From positions 1 to 59,613 of the forward strand of contig JAFUWZ010000057.1 in NCBI GenBank assembly GCA_017471045.1: DNA of 59,613 bases, in the 5' to 3' direction. A model generated the notes under the pieces. The model did not search any database, was not told the DNA's origin, and saw only the letters and a list, made by a program, of their open reading frames with translations. Made by a program: the position numbers and the translations under genes. The stretch is from Bacteroidales bacterium (GTDB taxonomy: Bacteria > Bacteroidota > Bacteroidia > Bacteroidales > UBA932). This document shows, piece by piece, positions 25,469-34,566 of this stretch (positions within the stretch are counted from its first letter, which is position 1; every line of letters starts with the position of its first letter).

Positions 25469-27007
25469 TCAGGCAGGCTGATGCGGCGCCTTCAGGAGGT
25501 CGAGGACGACCTTGACAGGGCTGAAAGTTTCGGCGGGGACCTCGACGAAAAGGGTGTTCCAGCGGCTCATGGAGCCGTTCCAGAGGCCCGGGAGTTCCAG
25601 GGCCTTGAGTTCACGGCCCTGCCAGCTCTTATGGCTGATGAAGCCGGTCTCCTCGTCCACGAAATCGGGCAGGTGGAACTTAGCACCCTTATAATCGTAA
25701 ACACAGCAGATGATATCCACCGGATTGAAATGCGTGGCCGCCTGCAAAGCCGCCAAGGCAGCCAGATCGTCCGGATTGATCTGGACGCTTTCGAGGATCT
25801 GGAGCGAGGTGGAGCCATCCTCTTCCTTGATCAGGAACGGTCCCCCGCCGGGCTGGCCTTCGTTGCGCACCATGCCGCAGACGCGGATCGGGCGGTTGAG
25901 CTTGGCACGGATCGCCTCCACCCGGGAACGGCAGTCCTTCGCGACAGGCATGTCAAGGCACAGTTCGCGGGCCATGAAATCTTCGATCTCCCGGCAGAGC
26001 GCCTGGCATTCCGGCGTCGCGCAGACATCTTCCCGGGGGGCGCTGTAGGCCGGCACATACGGGAAAGGCTCATAGCCCCGGATCCCTGACAGCGTCACCA
26101 TGTCCAACTCATTCAAGTACATATAGATCCGGTCCCGGAGTTCCAGGCATTTGCCCATCAGGGCCCGCTTCCAGCGCGACGTCAGCGGCAGGAAACGCTC
26201 ATTGGAGACATTGTCGATGTTCTTGATGGAGATCAGTTCTTCCTGCACCTCGTCCAGGTTGTGGATCAGGGCGCCGTGGCCGGCGGGCCGCATCAGGACC
26301 GTGCCGTCCTCTTTCAGGAAGGGCTTGTTGTCCAGATCCACGGCCACCGTATTCGTCCCGGGATCCTGACAGGTGAAACGAATGTCATACCGTACGCCAT
26401 ATTTGGCTTCGCAGGCCTCGCGGACCTCGGAGAGCACAGCCTCGAAAAGGGGACGGTGCTCCGGCGAGATGGTCACCGTCAGGTGGACGGAGCCGTCCTC
26501 GTCTCGCATATAGGCCTGGCCTTCCACCAGATGTTCGGCGAAGGCGGTACGGCACTCGCCGTCCGGATAGCGATGAAACCGGATGACGCCTTTCGGCTTG
26601 GAGCCGTAGCCCAGTCCCGCGTCCGTCAGCACCTTCTCCGCCACAAGTCGGCGGAACTGGGGTGAATCGACGGCCGCCAGGCCGAACAGGTCCTCGGACC
26701 AGAAGGCAAAGTGGTCGATCGAAGCCGCCAGGCGCGCAAGGGCCGACTGAGGATCGACGTCCGCGCCATTTTTCAGGGCCTCGTAACCGCTAAAGATATC
26801 CTTGAACATCCGGGAAGCCGCCCCGGAGGCAGGCACGAATTTGCAGCGTCCCCGCACGGGAAAAGCGGGTTCATAAGCAGCGGACCGCTCCGCCTCTTCT
26901 TCGGACAGGACACAAATACCCCGCTCCGGAGTCGCCGGAGAGACAATCTCCAACCAGGGAAAACCTTTCTTGAAGCGCTCGACCTGAGCTGCGATTTTCG
27001 TTTTCAT
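25469..27007 (-). CDS. DUF4301 family protein
   Basis: 512 residues from the ATG at 27007; an upstream ATG at 27034 would overlap pdxB by 11 nt and is possible. The DUF4301 hallmarks are visible: FVPASGAASRMFKDIFSG near the front, GVIRFHRYPDGECRTAFAEHLVEGQAYM, and RPAGHGALIHNLDEV, a nucleotide-sugar-pyrophosphorylase-like pattern in which the first motif resembles a phosphate loop. Function unproven; cytoplasmic. The ribosome follows pdxB closely (16 nt), and recF-DUF721-pdxB-DUF4301 is probably one operon. Confidence 0.88.
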   Translation of the reverse strand: MKTKIAAQVERFKKGFPWLEIVSPATPERGICVLSEEEAERSAAYEPAFPVRGRCKFVPASGAASRMFKDIFSGYEALKNGADVDPQSALARLAASIDHFAFWSEDLFGLAAVDSPQFRRLVAEKVLTDAGLGYGSKPKGVIRFHRYPDGECRTAFAEHLVEGQAYMRDEDGSVHLTVTISPEHRPLFEAVLSEVREACEAKYGVRYDIRFTCQDPGTNTVAVDLDNKPFLKEDGTVLMRPAGHGALIHNLDEVQEELISIKNIDNVSNERFLPLTSRWKRALMGKCLELRDRIYMYLNELDMVTLSGIRGYEPFPYVPAYSAPREDVCATPECQALCREIEDFMARELCLDMPVAKDCRSRVEAIRAKLNRPIRVCGMVRNEGQPGGGPFLIKEEDGSTSLQILESVQINPDDLAALAALQAATHFNPVDIICCVYDYKGAKFHLPDFVDEETGFISHKSWQGRELKALELPGLWNGSMSRWNTLFVEVPAETFSPVKVVLDLLKAPHQPA

Positions 27008-27023
27008 ATTGTCTGTAGATGGG

Positions 27024-28058
27024 TTATTCGACATAGAATTCCCGCCGATAGCTGTAGTTGAGACGAAGATTCTCAAAGCCGGCGGGATTCATCCGGAACA
27101 TGAAATCGTCTGAAAAAATCGGATAATTGTACGAGAGGATCGACGCGATCTGCCCCTGGGACATCCCCTTCAGATTCAGTTTGATGGCTTCCAGTTCCGC
27201 AAGCGGAGTCTCGGGGAAGAACTCATACAAGGCCTCGATGCCGAAGAAACGGGCGATGGCCCGGACTGCCAGCGCCGTACCGTTCTGTTTGCCCTGATAA
27301 GAGTAGCCGGCGATGTGCGGCGTAGCGATATCGACCATCTGCACCAAATCTTGGTTGACGTACGGCTCGTTGTTCCAGGTATCGATGATCACGGCTCCCC
27401 TGTCGGGAATAGCCCGGATCAGTGCCGGCTCGTCCACCACCTCCCCGCGGGACGTATTGATAAACAGGGAGCCGGGCTTCATCGCCGAGAAAAAGGCATC
27501 GTCGGCCATCCGGCGCGTCGTATCGGAGAGCGGGACATGCAGGGTCACGACATCAGCCTCGGAGAGGAGCTCCGGCAGGGAGCAAAAGGCATCGGGGCCC
27601 TCGGCCAGGGCACGCGGCGGATCGCAGAGCAGCACCCGCAGCCCGATGTGGCGGGCCATGGCAGCCACCCGGGAGCCGGTATTCCCCACGCCTACGATCC
27701 CGAGCGTCTTGCCCGCCAGGTCGATGGATTTGCGCGCGGCGATGCCGTACAAGGCCGCGAAAACGTAGTTCATCACACCGGTCGCGTTGCAGCCGGAAGC
27801 CGTGGAGAAATGGATGCCGTGCTCGTTGCAGTAATCGTGGTCGATATGGTCGGAACCGATGCTGGCCGTGGAGATCATCCGTACGGAGGATCCCTCCAGC
27901 AGGGCGGCATTGCATTTCGTGCGGGTCCGGATCACCAGCGCATCGGCATCCCGGACGTTTTCGAACGAGATATCCTTCCCTTCGAGATAGACCACTTCGG
28001 CATAGGGTTCGAAGAGATGTTCGATAAAAGGGATGGTCTTGTCAACGACAAATTTCAT
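27024..28058 (-). CDS. pdxB: 4-phosphoerythronate dehydrogenase
   Basis: 344 residues, close to the usual length. PdxB oxidises 4-phosphoerythronate in pyridoxal 5'-phosphate synthesis (DXP-dependent route). Visible: the Rossmann motif LGIVGVGNTGSRVAAMARHIGLRVLLCDPPRA, INTSRGEVVDEPAL with the catalytic Arg, DTWNNEPYVNQ, and HIAGYSYQGKQNG with the catalytic His, followed by the short C-terminal PdxB dimerisation domain that separates it from phosphoglycerate dehydrogenases. Its ATG overlaps the stop of the DUF721 gene (28055-28058). Confidence 0.95.
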   Translation of the reverse strand: MKFVVDKTIPFIEHLFEPYAEVVYLEGKDISFENVRDADALVIRTRTKCNAALLEGSSVRMISTASIGSDHIDHDYCNEHGIHFSTASGCNATGVMNYVFAALYGIAARKSIDLAGKTLGIVGVGNTGSRVAAMARHIGLRVLLCDPPRALAEGPDAFCSLPELLSEADVVTLHVPLSDTTRRMADDAFFSAMKPGSLFINTSRGEVVDEPALIRAIPDRGAVIIDTWNNEPYVNQDLVQMVDIATPHIAGYSYQGKQNGTALAVRAIARFFGIEALYEFFPETPLAELEAIKLNLKGMSQGQIASILSYNYPIFSDDFMFRMNPAGFENLRLNYSYRREFYVE

Positions 28059-28393
28059 TTCAAGATCAATTCTTCGACATGGTTCACGAGCGGGTCATCC
28101 TTGACGAACAGTTCGTCCCCGCGCAAGATCTCGTTGATCCGGTCTTTCAGAGCCTCTTTCTGGAACCCGAGCTGGTTGCGCACCATCGAGGAGCTGAGCG
28201 TGACGTACAGCTTCCCGTCCCGGAAATAACGGCGCAAGGTGTAGCGCGACGCACCGGAGGCCTGGTCCCAGGCCTCGAAAATGCGGCGCGTATTCAGGCC
28301 GGCGGAGAGTTTCATCGACTTGATGAACAACTGCACCAGCTCGTCCATCGCGACGGGCTCTTTCCTGCTGATGACTGAGGTCCTTCTGAACAT
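28055..28393 (-). CDS. DUF721 (DciA-like) protein
   Basis: 112 residues from the ATG at 28393 (MFRRTSVISRKEPVAMDEL), 4 nt after the recF stop. One DUF721 domain: a helical front (VQLFIKSMKLSAGLNTRRIFEAWDQASGA) and a KH-like beta part (YFRDGKLYVTLSSSMVRNQLGF). DciA members help load the replicative helicase in bacteria lacking DnaC. Short forms next to recF are typical of Bacteroidota. The role here rests on family and position. Confidence 0.88.
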   Translation of the reverse strand: MFRRTSVISRKEPVAMDELVQLFIKSMKLSAGLNTRRIFEAWDQASGASRYTLRRYFRDGKLYVTLSSSMVRNQLGFQKEALKDRINEILRGDELFVKDDPLVNHVEELILK

Positions 28394-28397
28394 CTTC

Positions 28398-29495
28398 TCA
28401 CTGTCTGGTAAACACGCCCGAAGCCGTGTCGAAATAGGCGCCGTCCTGCGTGATCTCATCGACGATCCCGTGGACCCGGGCCTTGTCCGTATCCGTCAGG
28501 AAAATCTGGCCGAAATCGTTGCCGGCCACCATTTTCAACAGGTTCGACACGCGGTTCATGTCCAGCTTGTCAAACAAGTCGTCCAGCAGCAGCATGGGCG
28601 GATAGCCGTACTTCTCCTTCATGATTTCGTACTGGGCTAACTTCAAGGAGACGAGGAAGGACTTCTGCTGGCCCTGGGAGCCGCACTTGCGGATGGGATA
28701 GCCGTCCATCTCGAAGAGGAAATCGTCCCGCTGCAAACCGATGGAGGTAAATCTGAGCATCCGGTCCTTCTCGCGGGACTGGGCCAGCAGCGCGGCCAGG
28801 TCCCGCTTCGCCAGGTCGGAACGGTAGCGGATGGAGACCTGCTCCCGCCCGCCGGAAACCCGCACGTAGTATTCCTGCACCGCCGGGGACAGCTGCTGCA
28901 CGAAAGCGGCCCGGCGCTCGTACAGGGGGCCGGCCAAGGCGGAGAGGCGCGCATCGAAGGCGTCGAGGAGCCCTTCATCCGCCATCCCGTCCTTCAGCAG
29001 ACGGTTGCGCTGGAGCAGGAGACGGTTATACTGCTGCATCGAGTACAGATACTCGCGGTCAAGCTGAGAAAGCACCGAATTGACGAACTTGCGGCGTTCG
29101 TCGCCGGACTCACTGACCAGGGAAGTGTCCGAGGGGGAAACCATCACGACCGGAAGGACGCCGATGTGGTCGGAAATCTTCGGGTAAGGCTTGTCATCCC
29201 GGCGCAGTTTCTTCTCCCCGCCGGACGAGACCTGGATGGAGAAACGCGCCTGCAGGCCCGTCGGCATGGCGTAGGTTCCGGCAAGGGAAAAGCTGCCACT
29301 CCCGTAGCGGAAGTTGAAACGGTCCACGGCCGAAAAGGCACTTTTCGTCATGGAGAGGTAGTAGATGGCATCCATCAGATTGGTCTTCCCCTCCCCGTTG
29401 TTGCCCCAGATGCAATTCACATTGGGCGAGAACGCCAGCTCCTGGAGTTCGATGTTGCGATAGTTCTGGACGACGATTTTCTCGAGTATCGGCAT
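28398..29495 (-). CDS. recF: DNA replication and repair protein RecF
   Basis: 365 residues, an SMC-like ABC ATPase that binds gapped DNA and helps RecOR load RecA. The N-terminus IVVQNYRNIELQELAF, Walker A GNNGEGKT (31-38), the RecF-specific LRDDKPYPKISDHIGVLPVVMVSPSD region, the signature CGSQGQQKSFLVSLKLAQ and Walker B PPMLLLDDLFDKLD are all present in order. It leads the recF-DUF721-pdxB-DUF4301 operon from a promoter that faces the symporter promoter. Confidence 0.96.
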   Translation of the reverse strand: MPILEKIVVQNYRNIELQELAFSPNVNCIWGNNGEGKTNLMDAIYYLSMTKSAFSAVDRFNFRYGSGSFSLAGTYAMPTGLQARFSIQVSSGGEKKLRRDDKPYPKISDHIGVLPVVMVSPSDTSLVSESGDERRKFVNSVLSQLDREYLYSMQQYNRLLLQRNRLLKDGMADEGLLDAFDARLSALAGPLYERRAAFVQQLSPAVQEYYVRVSGGREQVSIRYRSDLAKRDLAALLAQSREKDRMLRFTSIGLQRDDFLFEMDGYPIRKCGSQGQQKSFLVSLKLAQYEIMKEKYGYPPMLLLDDLFDKLDMNRVSNLLKMVAGNDFGQIFLTDTDKARVHGIVDEITQDGAYFDTASGVFTRQ

Positions 29496-29517
29496 ACGGC
29501 GCGCTTTCGGTCAATTT

Positions 29518-29525
29518 CAAAGATA
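29518..29525 (-). promoter_or_regulatory. -7 box of recF
   Basis: TATCTTTG on the minus strand, 23 nt before the recF ATG. With the plus-strand TATCTTTG at 29539-29546 it forms an inverted repeat 13 bp apart. Confidence 0.6.
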
Positions 29526-29538
29526 GCAATTTTTTGAA

Positions 29539-29546
29539 TATCTTTG
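29539..29546 (+). promoter_or_regulatory. -7 box of the sodium:solute symporter gene
   Basis: TATCTTTG, 18 nt before the ATG at 29565. It shows that the longer frame starting at 29544 is not transcribed in full and fixes the start at 29565. Confidence 0.6.
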
Positions 29547-29564
29547 CCGCCGGATACTGAGAAT

Positions 29565-31034
29565 ATGAGGACGGAAAGAAAAGAAAGCAACAGCGCCTTT
29601 TTCACCGGGGACCGGAAGTCGCCCTGGCCCGTTGTTGCCATCTCGATGGTCGGCACGTCCATTTCCGGCGTCACCTTCATCTCCGTCCCGGGACAAGTCG
29701 CCGCCACACAAATGTCCTACATGCAGATGGTATTCGGCTTCTTTGCCGGATACATCGCCATCGCCTTCATCCTGCTGCCCCTGTACTACCGGCTCGCGTC
29801 GTTCAGTATCTATGGATATCTCTCCGAGCGTTTCGGGCCCCGAAGCCGCCGCACCGGATCGGCCTTCTTCCTGCTCTCCAAGTTCCTGGGATGCGGCGTA
29901 CGGATGTACCTGACGGCCATCGTGCTGCAGGTGATCCTCTTCGGCCCGCTGGGCATTCCATTCCTCGTCAACATCCTTGTGACGATGCTGGTGGTCTGGC
30001 TCTATACCTTCCGGGGCGGCGTCAAGACCTTGGTCTGGGTGGACATGGTACAGACCCTGTGCATGGTCGGCGCCGTCATCCTGAGCATCGTTTTCGTCTG
30101 CCAGGCCCTCGGGTACGACTTCCGGGGCCTCGTCACGGCCGTATCCGACAGCCCCATGTCCCGGATCTGGTTCTTCGACGATCCCACGGACAAAAAGTAT
30201 TTTTGGAAACAATTCCTGGCCGGTACATTCACGACGATCGCCATGACCGGGCTGGACCAGGACATGATGCAGAAAAACCTGTCCTGCAAGAACCTGCGCG
30301 CCGCACAGAAAAATGTCCTGAGCTACGGGTTCAGTTTCGTGCCCATCAACCTGCTCTTCCTGTGCCTGGGCGTACTGCTCTACCGGTACGGCTCCCATGT
30401 CGGCCTCTGCGACGTCGCCGGACATCTGCACGGGCTCAAGCCCGACGAGCTCTACCCCGTCCTGGCGACCGGGACCGATCCGGTCTCGGGGGCCCGCTAC
30501 CTTCCGCTCGCCTTGTCGGTCATCTTCGTCGTCGGGCTGGTCAGCGCGGCCTTCAGCAGCGCGGGATCGGCCGTCACGGCGCTGACGACCACCGTCACGG
30601 TGGACCTGCTGGGAGCCGACCGCCGGGGCGGCGAGGCGCAGCTCACGCGCACACGCCACCGGGTCCACGCCGCCGTCTGCCTCATCATGGCCGTCTTGAT
30701 CTACGCGTTCCGCGCCATCGGCAACGGCAGCGTCATCAATGCCGTCTATGTCGTGGCCAGCTATACCTATGGGCCCCTGCTGGGCTTGTATGCTTACGGA
30801 CTGTTCAGCCGCCGGCAGCCCCGGGACCGCAGGGTCCCCTGGATCTGTGTCTGCGCTCCCCTGCTGTGCCTGGTGCTCTCGCTGAACGCGCAGCGCTGGT
30901 TCGGTTTCGGGATCGGCTATGAACTGCTGCTGATCAACGCGGCCCTGACAGTTGTCGGGCTCGCCATCGCTTCCCTGGGGAAGGAGACGAGCCCGACAAG
31001 AAGCCCGGACCGGAGCCCGGATCAGAAACGGTAG
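29565..31034 (+). CDS. sodium:solute symporter, lacking the first helix
   Basis: 489 residues of the SSS family (LeuT fold). The conserved stretch SAFFTGDRKSPWPVVAISMVGTSISGVTFISVPG, residues about 9-45, is normally preceded by one membrane helix of about 25 residues; here only eight polar residues come first (MRTERKES), and a stop codon and the promoter lie just upstream, so that helix is truly absent. The rest is intact: LGCGVRMYLTAIVLQVILFG, GGVKTLVWVDMVQTL, FTTIAMTGLDQDMMQKNLSC and SAAFSSAGSAVTALTTTVTVDLL (second Na+ site region). Substrate unknown. It overlaps the PorV-like gene by 13 bp, tail to tail. Confidence 0.85.
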   Translation: MRTERKESNSAFFTGDRKSPWPVVAISMVGTSISGVTFISVPGQVAATQMSYMQMVFGFFAGYIAIAFILLPLYYRLASFSIYGYLSERFGPRSRRTGSAFFLLSKFLGCGVRMYLTAIVLQVILFGPLGIPFLVNILVTMLVVWLYTFRGGVKTLVWVDMVQTLCMVGAVILSIVFVCQALGYDFRGLVTAVSDSPMSRIWFFDDPTDKKYFWKQFLAGTFTTIAMTGLDQDMMQKNLSCKNLRAAQKNVLSYGFSFVPINLLFLCLGVLLYRYGSHVGLCDVAGHLHGLKPDELYPVLATGTDPVSGARYLPLALSVIFVVGLVSAAFSSAGSAVTALTTTVTVDLLGADRRGGEAQLTRTRHRVHAAVCLIMAVLIYAFRAIGNGSVINAVYVVASYTYGPLLGLYAYGLFSRRQPRDRRVPWICVCAPLLCLVLSLNAQRWFGFGIGYELLLINAALTVVGLAIASLGKETSPTRSPDRSPDQKR

Positions 31035-31954
31035 CCAATACCGGCCATCCAGGTACCGGAAAGCACGTCGGAGGCCGTCAGATAGGCCAGATCCAGCGTC
31101 ACTCCCTTGAAGGTAAGCCCGCCGCCCAATGCCAGGAAGGAGGGAATGACCGCCTGCGCGGACGCGAAACGGTAGCCCCCCCGCAGGAATCCGATCCCGC
31201 CGATTCCCAGGTTGAGGCCGGCCGCGACGGCATAGTTGCCACTGAAGAAATAATCCCCGTCCAGCGCAAATTGAAGGTCGGCTTTCCCGAAGGAGAGCGT
31301 GTAGTCGGCCGCCAGTTTGACCGAAGTCGGCAGCGCGTAGGACGATCCGCCATCGGACTTGACCTTCCCGCCCAGGTTGACCAGACCGGCCGCAACGTTC
31401 AGTCCGGCGAAGCGATACTGGGCCAAGGCATTGACGGCCAAGGCCGAAAGGCTGTAATCAGACAGCAAGGCCTGCTTCATATACACAAGCGAAGCACCGA
31501 GGGAAAAGGACTCGCCGAGCGCATAACCAACCCCGGCGCCGAACAGCAGGTCGGACGGGGCGAAGCCGGCCTCCGTATCGGAATCCAGCGTCCCGAATCC
31601 CTGACGGGACAACGCGACAGAGAGCGACAGATCCTCTGCCGGACGGCCGGTCACACCGACGGAAAGCGTCTTGCCGGCAGCATATTGCGGCGCCCAGGTG
31701 GCGTAGGAAACACCCGCCTCAATCGTCTTGTGGACCTGGGCCGAAGCAGCGGGATTGCCCAGGGCGGCATAGGCCATGTTGACGGAGGTCGAAGAAGTGC
31801 CGGCGCCCGCCATCCCGAGCAAGGCGGGATTGCGCTCGATGCGCAGTCCGCCCATGGCCTCGGTCGTCTGGGCACGAAGCGGTCCGGCCAGAAACAGCGC
31901 AGCCACAAGACCGGACATCCACACACAGATTGGAAATTTCGTCATCTCGTTCAT
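31022..31954 (-). CDS. PorV/PorQ-like outer-membrane beta-barrel
   Basis: 310 residues: a signal peptide (MNEMTKFPICVWMSGLVAALFLAGPLRAQ), then an opening typical for PorV/PorQ, GGLRIERNPALLGMAGAGTSSTSVNMAYAALGNPAA, and about twelve amphipathic beta strands ending in GTWMAGIGYRF with a C-terminal aromatic. PorV shuttles type IX secretion cargo to the attachment complex; PorQ is its relative. The start ATG overlaps the stop of the S8 protease gene (31951-31954), so a function tied to that protease is likely. It may be a PorV paralogue dedicated to this locus; core type IX genes are not in the window. Confidence 0.8.
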   Translation of the reverse strand: MNEMTKFPICVWMSGLVAALFLAGPLRAQTTEAMGGLRIERNPALLGMAGAGTSSTSVNMAYAALGNPAASAQVHKTIEAGVSYATWAPQYAAGKTLSVGVTGRPAEDLSLSVALSRQGFGTLDSDTEAGFAPSDLLFGAGVGYALGESFSLGASLVYMKQALLSDYSLSALAVNALAQYRFAGLNVAAGLVNLGGKVKSDGGSSYALPTSVKLAADYTLSFGKADLQFALDGDYFFSGNYAVAAGLNLGIGGIGFLRGGYRFASAQAVIPSFLALGGGLTFKGVTLDLAYLTASDVLSGTWMAGIGYRF

Positions 31955-34563
31955 TTTTTGACCAGCGTCCGGCGCGTGACCGACCCGGCGATATCGACAT
32001 ACAAGGTGTACAGCCCAGGAGAGAGACCGCGCGTGTCCAGCACGATGGGCTCAAAGGCGCTGTAGTTGCCCCGGACCTCGGCAGCGATGACGCCGGACGT
32101 GCCGACCAGACGCAGGAGCGTCGGAGCGGGCGTATCGGCCCCCAGCACCGTCAACTTGTCGGAGAAGGACGCCCCTTCCAGGACCGTCACCTGCTCCCCG
32201 GAGGGGCGCACCAGCACGGACACGTCGCCCCGCACCGATTCGCCCATGGCGTCGGATGCGGAGACCCGGACCGAGCCCAGGCCGAGGTCCTTGGCGGTGA
32301 TCCGCAGCGTCTGGCCGTCCACCAGTTCAGCGGACAGCAACGTGGTATTCAAGCTGTTGACCCGAAAGTCCAGGGGCTCCCCGTCTTCATCCAGGAAATG
32401 GGGCGGAAGGGCCACGTCGGCCTGCTCCCCGGCCCCGGTGAGGAGGACGGGAGCGAAGGGGTCCGACAGGACTGGAGCGACGTTCTCCAGCACCGAATAG
32501 TTGAAACTGCGCAGCGCCTGGGCTCCGTAGCGGTCCGTAACGACCACGGTCGCCTGGAAAGAAGCCGGAGCCCGCACAGCCTGGCAGGCCAGATGGAAAT
32601 GCCAGCGGCCATCCTCCTCCTCCCGGAGCGTAGCCCGGCCGTTGGTCTGGAAGTCCACGCGCAGCGTATCCATGTCCGGATCCGTCAGGGTGAAGGGAAT
32701 GTCCACGCTCTCATACTGGCGGAAAACGAACGACACGCCCTCTTCGGTCGAGATCACGGGTTTGCCGTTGGTCCCGGTATGGATCTTCCGGATCGGGGCC
32801 AGATCCGAATAGCGGCGTCCATAGCTGTAGGCCACCACCGAGACATAGTAGTCCGTATCCGGCTCCAGGGACAACATGGTGATCGTCCGGGGTTCGACCG
32901 GCGCTTCGGAATCGGCGATGATCAGGTGGCTGGCCTCGATCCCCCCGTCCAGCTGAGTGAGGCTGGTCTTCAACAAGGCTTCCTCCGAGCGGGCGGCAAG
33001 CGCCATATAGCCGTAGGCTCCCCCGCCTCCATCGAAGACGAAGCGGACGTTATGTCCCATCGGGACCACGGTGAAGTCCGTCACAGGATCGGGGACCCGG
33101 CTGTCGCCGGCCACGAAAGAGCCGTAGGCGTCCACGAAGGAGCCGATCGGGCGGGCACCGGTCGACAGCCCGATGTCGCGCGCTCCTTCCAACAAGCGGG
33201 ACTTCAACTGATCGACCGTGAAGCCCTGTCCGCCGAAGAAAGACACGATCAGCGCCGCGACGCCCGATACATGGGGACAGGCCATCGACGTACCGGAAAA
33301 GGACACAAAGCTGCCGCCGGGATAGGTGCTGATGATGCTGGACCCGGGAGCGCATATGTCCACCCAGTCGCCGTAATTCGAGAAACTCGCCTTCGAGCCG
33401 TTCATGGTCGTAGCGCCGACGGCGATGCACGGCTCATAATTGGACGGTGCACCGTAAGGGATATTCTCGTTGCCGGCCGCGAAGACAACCAAACCGCCCT
33501 TCATCAGAGAGCCGGGCAGCTGGTTGCCGTCATTGTCGCAGCCCGCGTATTTGACGAAATAATCAATGGCGCGGGCGATCGAATAATACTGGACATTCTC
33601 ATGGGCCGAGCGTGCCGAAGCCAACTCGCTGCCCGTGATCTGCCCGTCATCGTTTTCGTCGAAGTTATAGCCCCAGCTGTTGGATGCGATCAAGGCCCCC
33701 TTATCGGCAGCCTCCTTGAGGGCCGTCTCGAAATCCCCGCTCCGGTCAGAGGCATTCTGTCCGGATCCGACGGTATAGAAACACTGCTGGGAGAGCAGGC
33801 TCACGCCCCGTTTGCCCCGGGCATAATCGCCGCCGGCCACGCCGGCGATGCCGATGCCGTTGTTGCTCACGGCCGCTATGGTACCGGCGACGTGAGTGCC
33901 GTGGTCGTGCCCGACGATCCCGTCCGCTCCCCGGACATAATTCTTATGCCCGGAAGACAGGCAGTTCCAAGCCAGGTCGGGGTGGGTCAGATCGATGCCG
34001 CCGTCCACGACGGCAACGATGACATCCGGGTTGCCGGCCGTATAGTTCTCCCAGACGAGCTGGGCATTAATGTCATAACCGGGGAAACGGACATTGTTGA
34101 GCGCCCATTGGTCTCCCCAGTTCCGGTCGTTGGTAGCCAGCGAAGCCTTGATGGGCACTTCGACCTGCTCCACACCGGGAAGCGCCTCAAACGCGCGCGT
34201 TGCACGCGTCACGGGCACATCCTGCGCATAGCGAACCTTGTACCAACGGTGCAGCCCCTCCTTGCGGGTACGCGGTTCATACTCCCGCGCGAAGGGGAAC
34301 AGCCGTTCCATGGACTCGACCCCCAGTTCGGAGGTGAGATCGTTAAGGCCTTCCGAGCGGGTACGCAACTGTCCGCGGGACAGGTCCTCCTCGATCAAGC
34401 CGATCATCTCCTCGCTGAAAAGCACCTTCACAAAGGAAGGTGCTTCAACCGTTTGCACATCCGATCCGGCCTGCGGCTCTGTCTCAATGACTTCGGGCGT
34501 CTCCCGAACACACGAGAGCAGAGCCGTCAGCAGGACCAGAAAAGGAAAAATCTTTGGGTTCAA
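31951..34563 (-). CDS. subtilisin-like S8 protease lipoprotein with a sorting-type C-terminal domain
   Basis: 870 residues from a TTG, 3 nt after the previous stop; no ATG would retain the signal peptide. Lipobox at Cys18 (ALLSC). A prodomain (about 40-150) precedes the peptidase domain: Asp near 184 (VVDGGIDLTHPDL), His near 218 (HDHGTHVAGT), oxyanion and Ser near 424 (FSGTSMACPHVSG). Then fibronectin- and cadherin-like beta domains. The last 75 residues (VLEGASFSDKLTVLG to GLSPGLYTLYVDI and TRRTLVKK) look like a type IX secretion type A domain. Lipobox plus such a domain is odd. Last but one in the SusCD unit; it would generate peptides at the surface. Confidence 0.88.
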   Translation of the reverse strand: MNPKIFPFLVLLTALLSCVRETPEVIETEPQAGSDVQTVEAPSFVKVLFSEEMIGLIEEDLSRGQLRTRSEGLNDLTSELGVESMERLFPFAREYEPRTRKEGLHRWYKVRYAQDVPVTRATRAFEALPGVEQVEVPIKASLATNDRNWGDQWALNNVRFPGYDINAQLVWENYTAGNPDVIVAVVDGGIDLTHPDLAWNCLSSGHKNYVRGADGIVGHDHGTHVAGTIAAVSNNGIGIAGVAGGDYARGKRGVSLLSQQCFYTVGSGQNASDRSGDFETALKEAADKGALIASNSWGYNFDENDDGQITGSELASARSAHENVQYYSIARAIDYFVKYAGCDNDGNQLPGSLMKGGLVVFAAGNENIPYGAPSNYEPCIAVGATTMNGSKASFSNYGDWVDICAPGSSIISTYPGGSFVSFSGTSMACPHVSGVAALIVSFFGGQGFTVDQLKSRLLEGARDIGLSTGARPIGSFVDAYGSFVAGDSRVPDPVTDFTVVPMGHNVRFVFDGGGGAYGYMALAARSEEALLKTSLTQLDGGIEASHLIIADSEAPVEPRTITMLSLEPDTDYYVSVVAYSYGRRYSDLAPIRKIHTGTNGKPVISTEEGVSFVFRQYESVDIPFTLTDPDMDTLRVDFQTNGRATLREEEDGRWHFHLACQAVRAPASFQATVVVTDRYGAQALRSFNYSVLENVAPVLSDPFAPVLLTGAGEQADVALPPHFLDEDGEPLDFRVNSLNTTLLSAELVDGQTLRITAKDLGLGSVRVSASDAMGESVRGDVSVLVRPSGEQVTVLEGASFSDKLTVLGADTPAPTLLRLVGTSGVIAAEVRGNYSAFEPIVLDTRGLSPGLYTLYVDIAGSVTRRTLVKK

Positions 34564-34566
34564 ATC

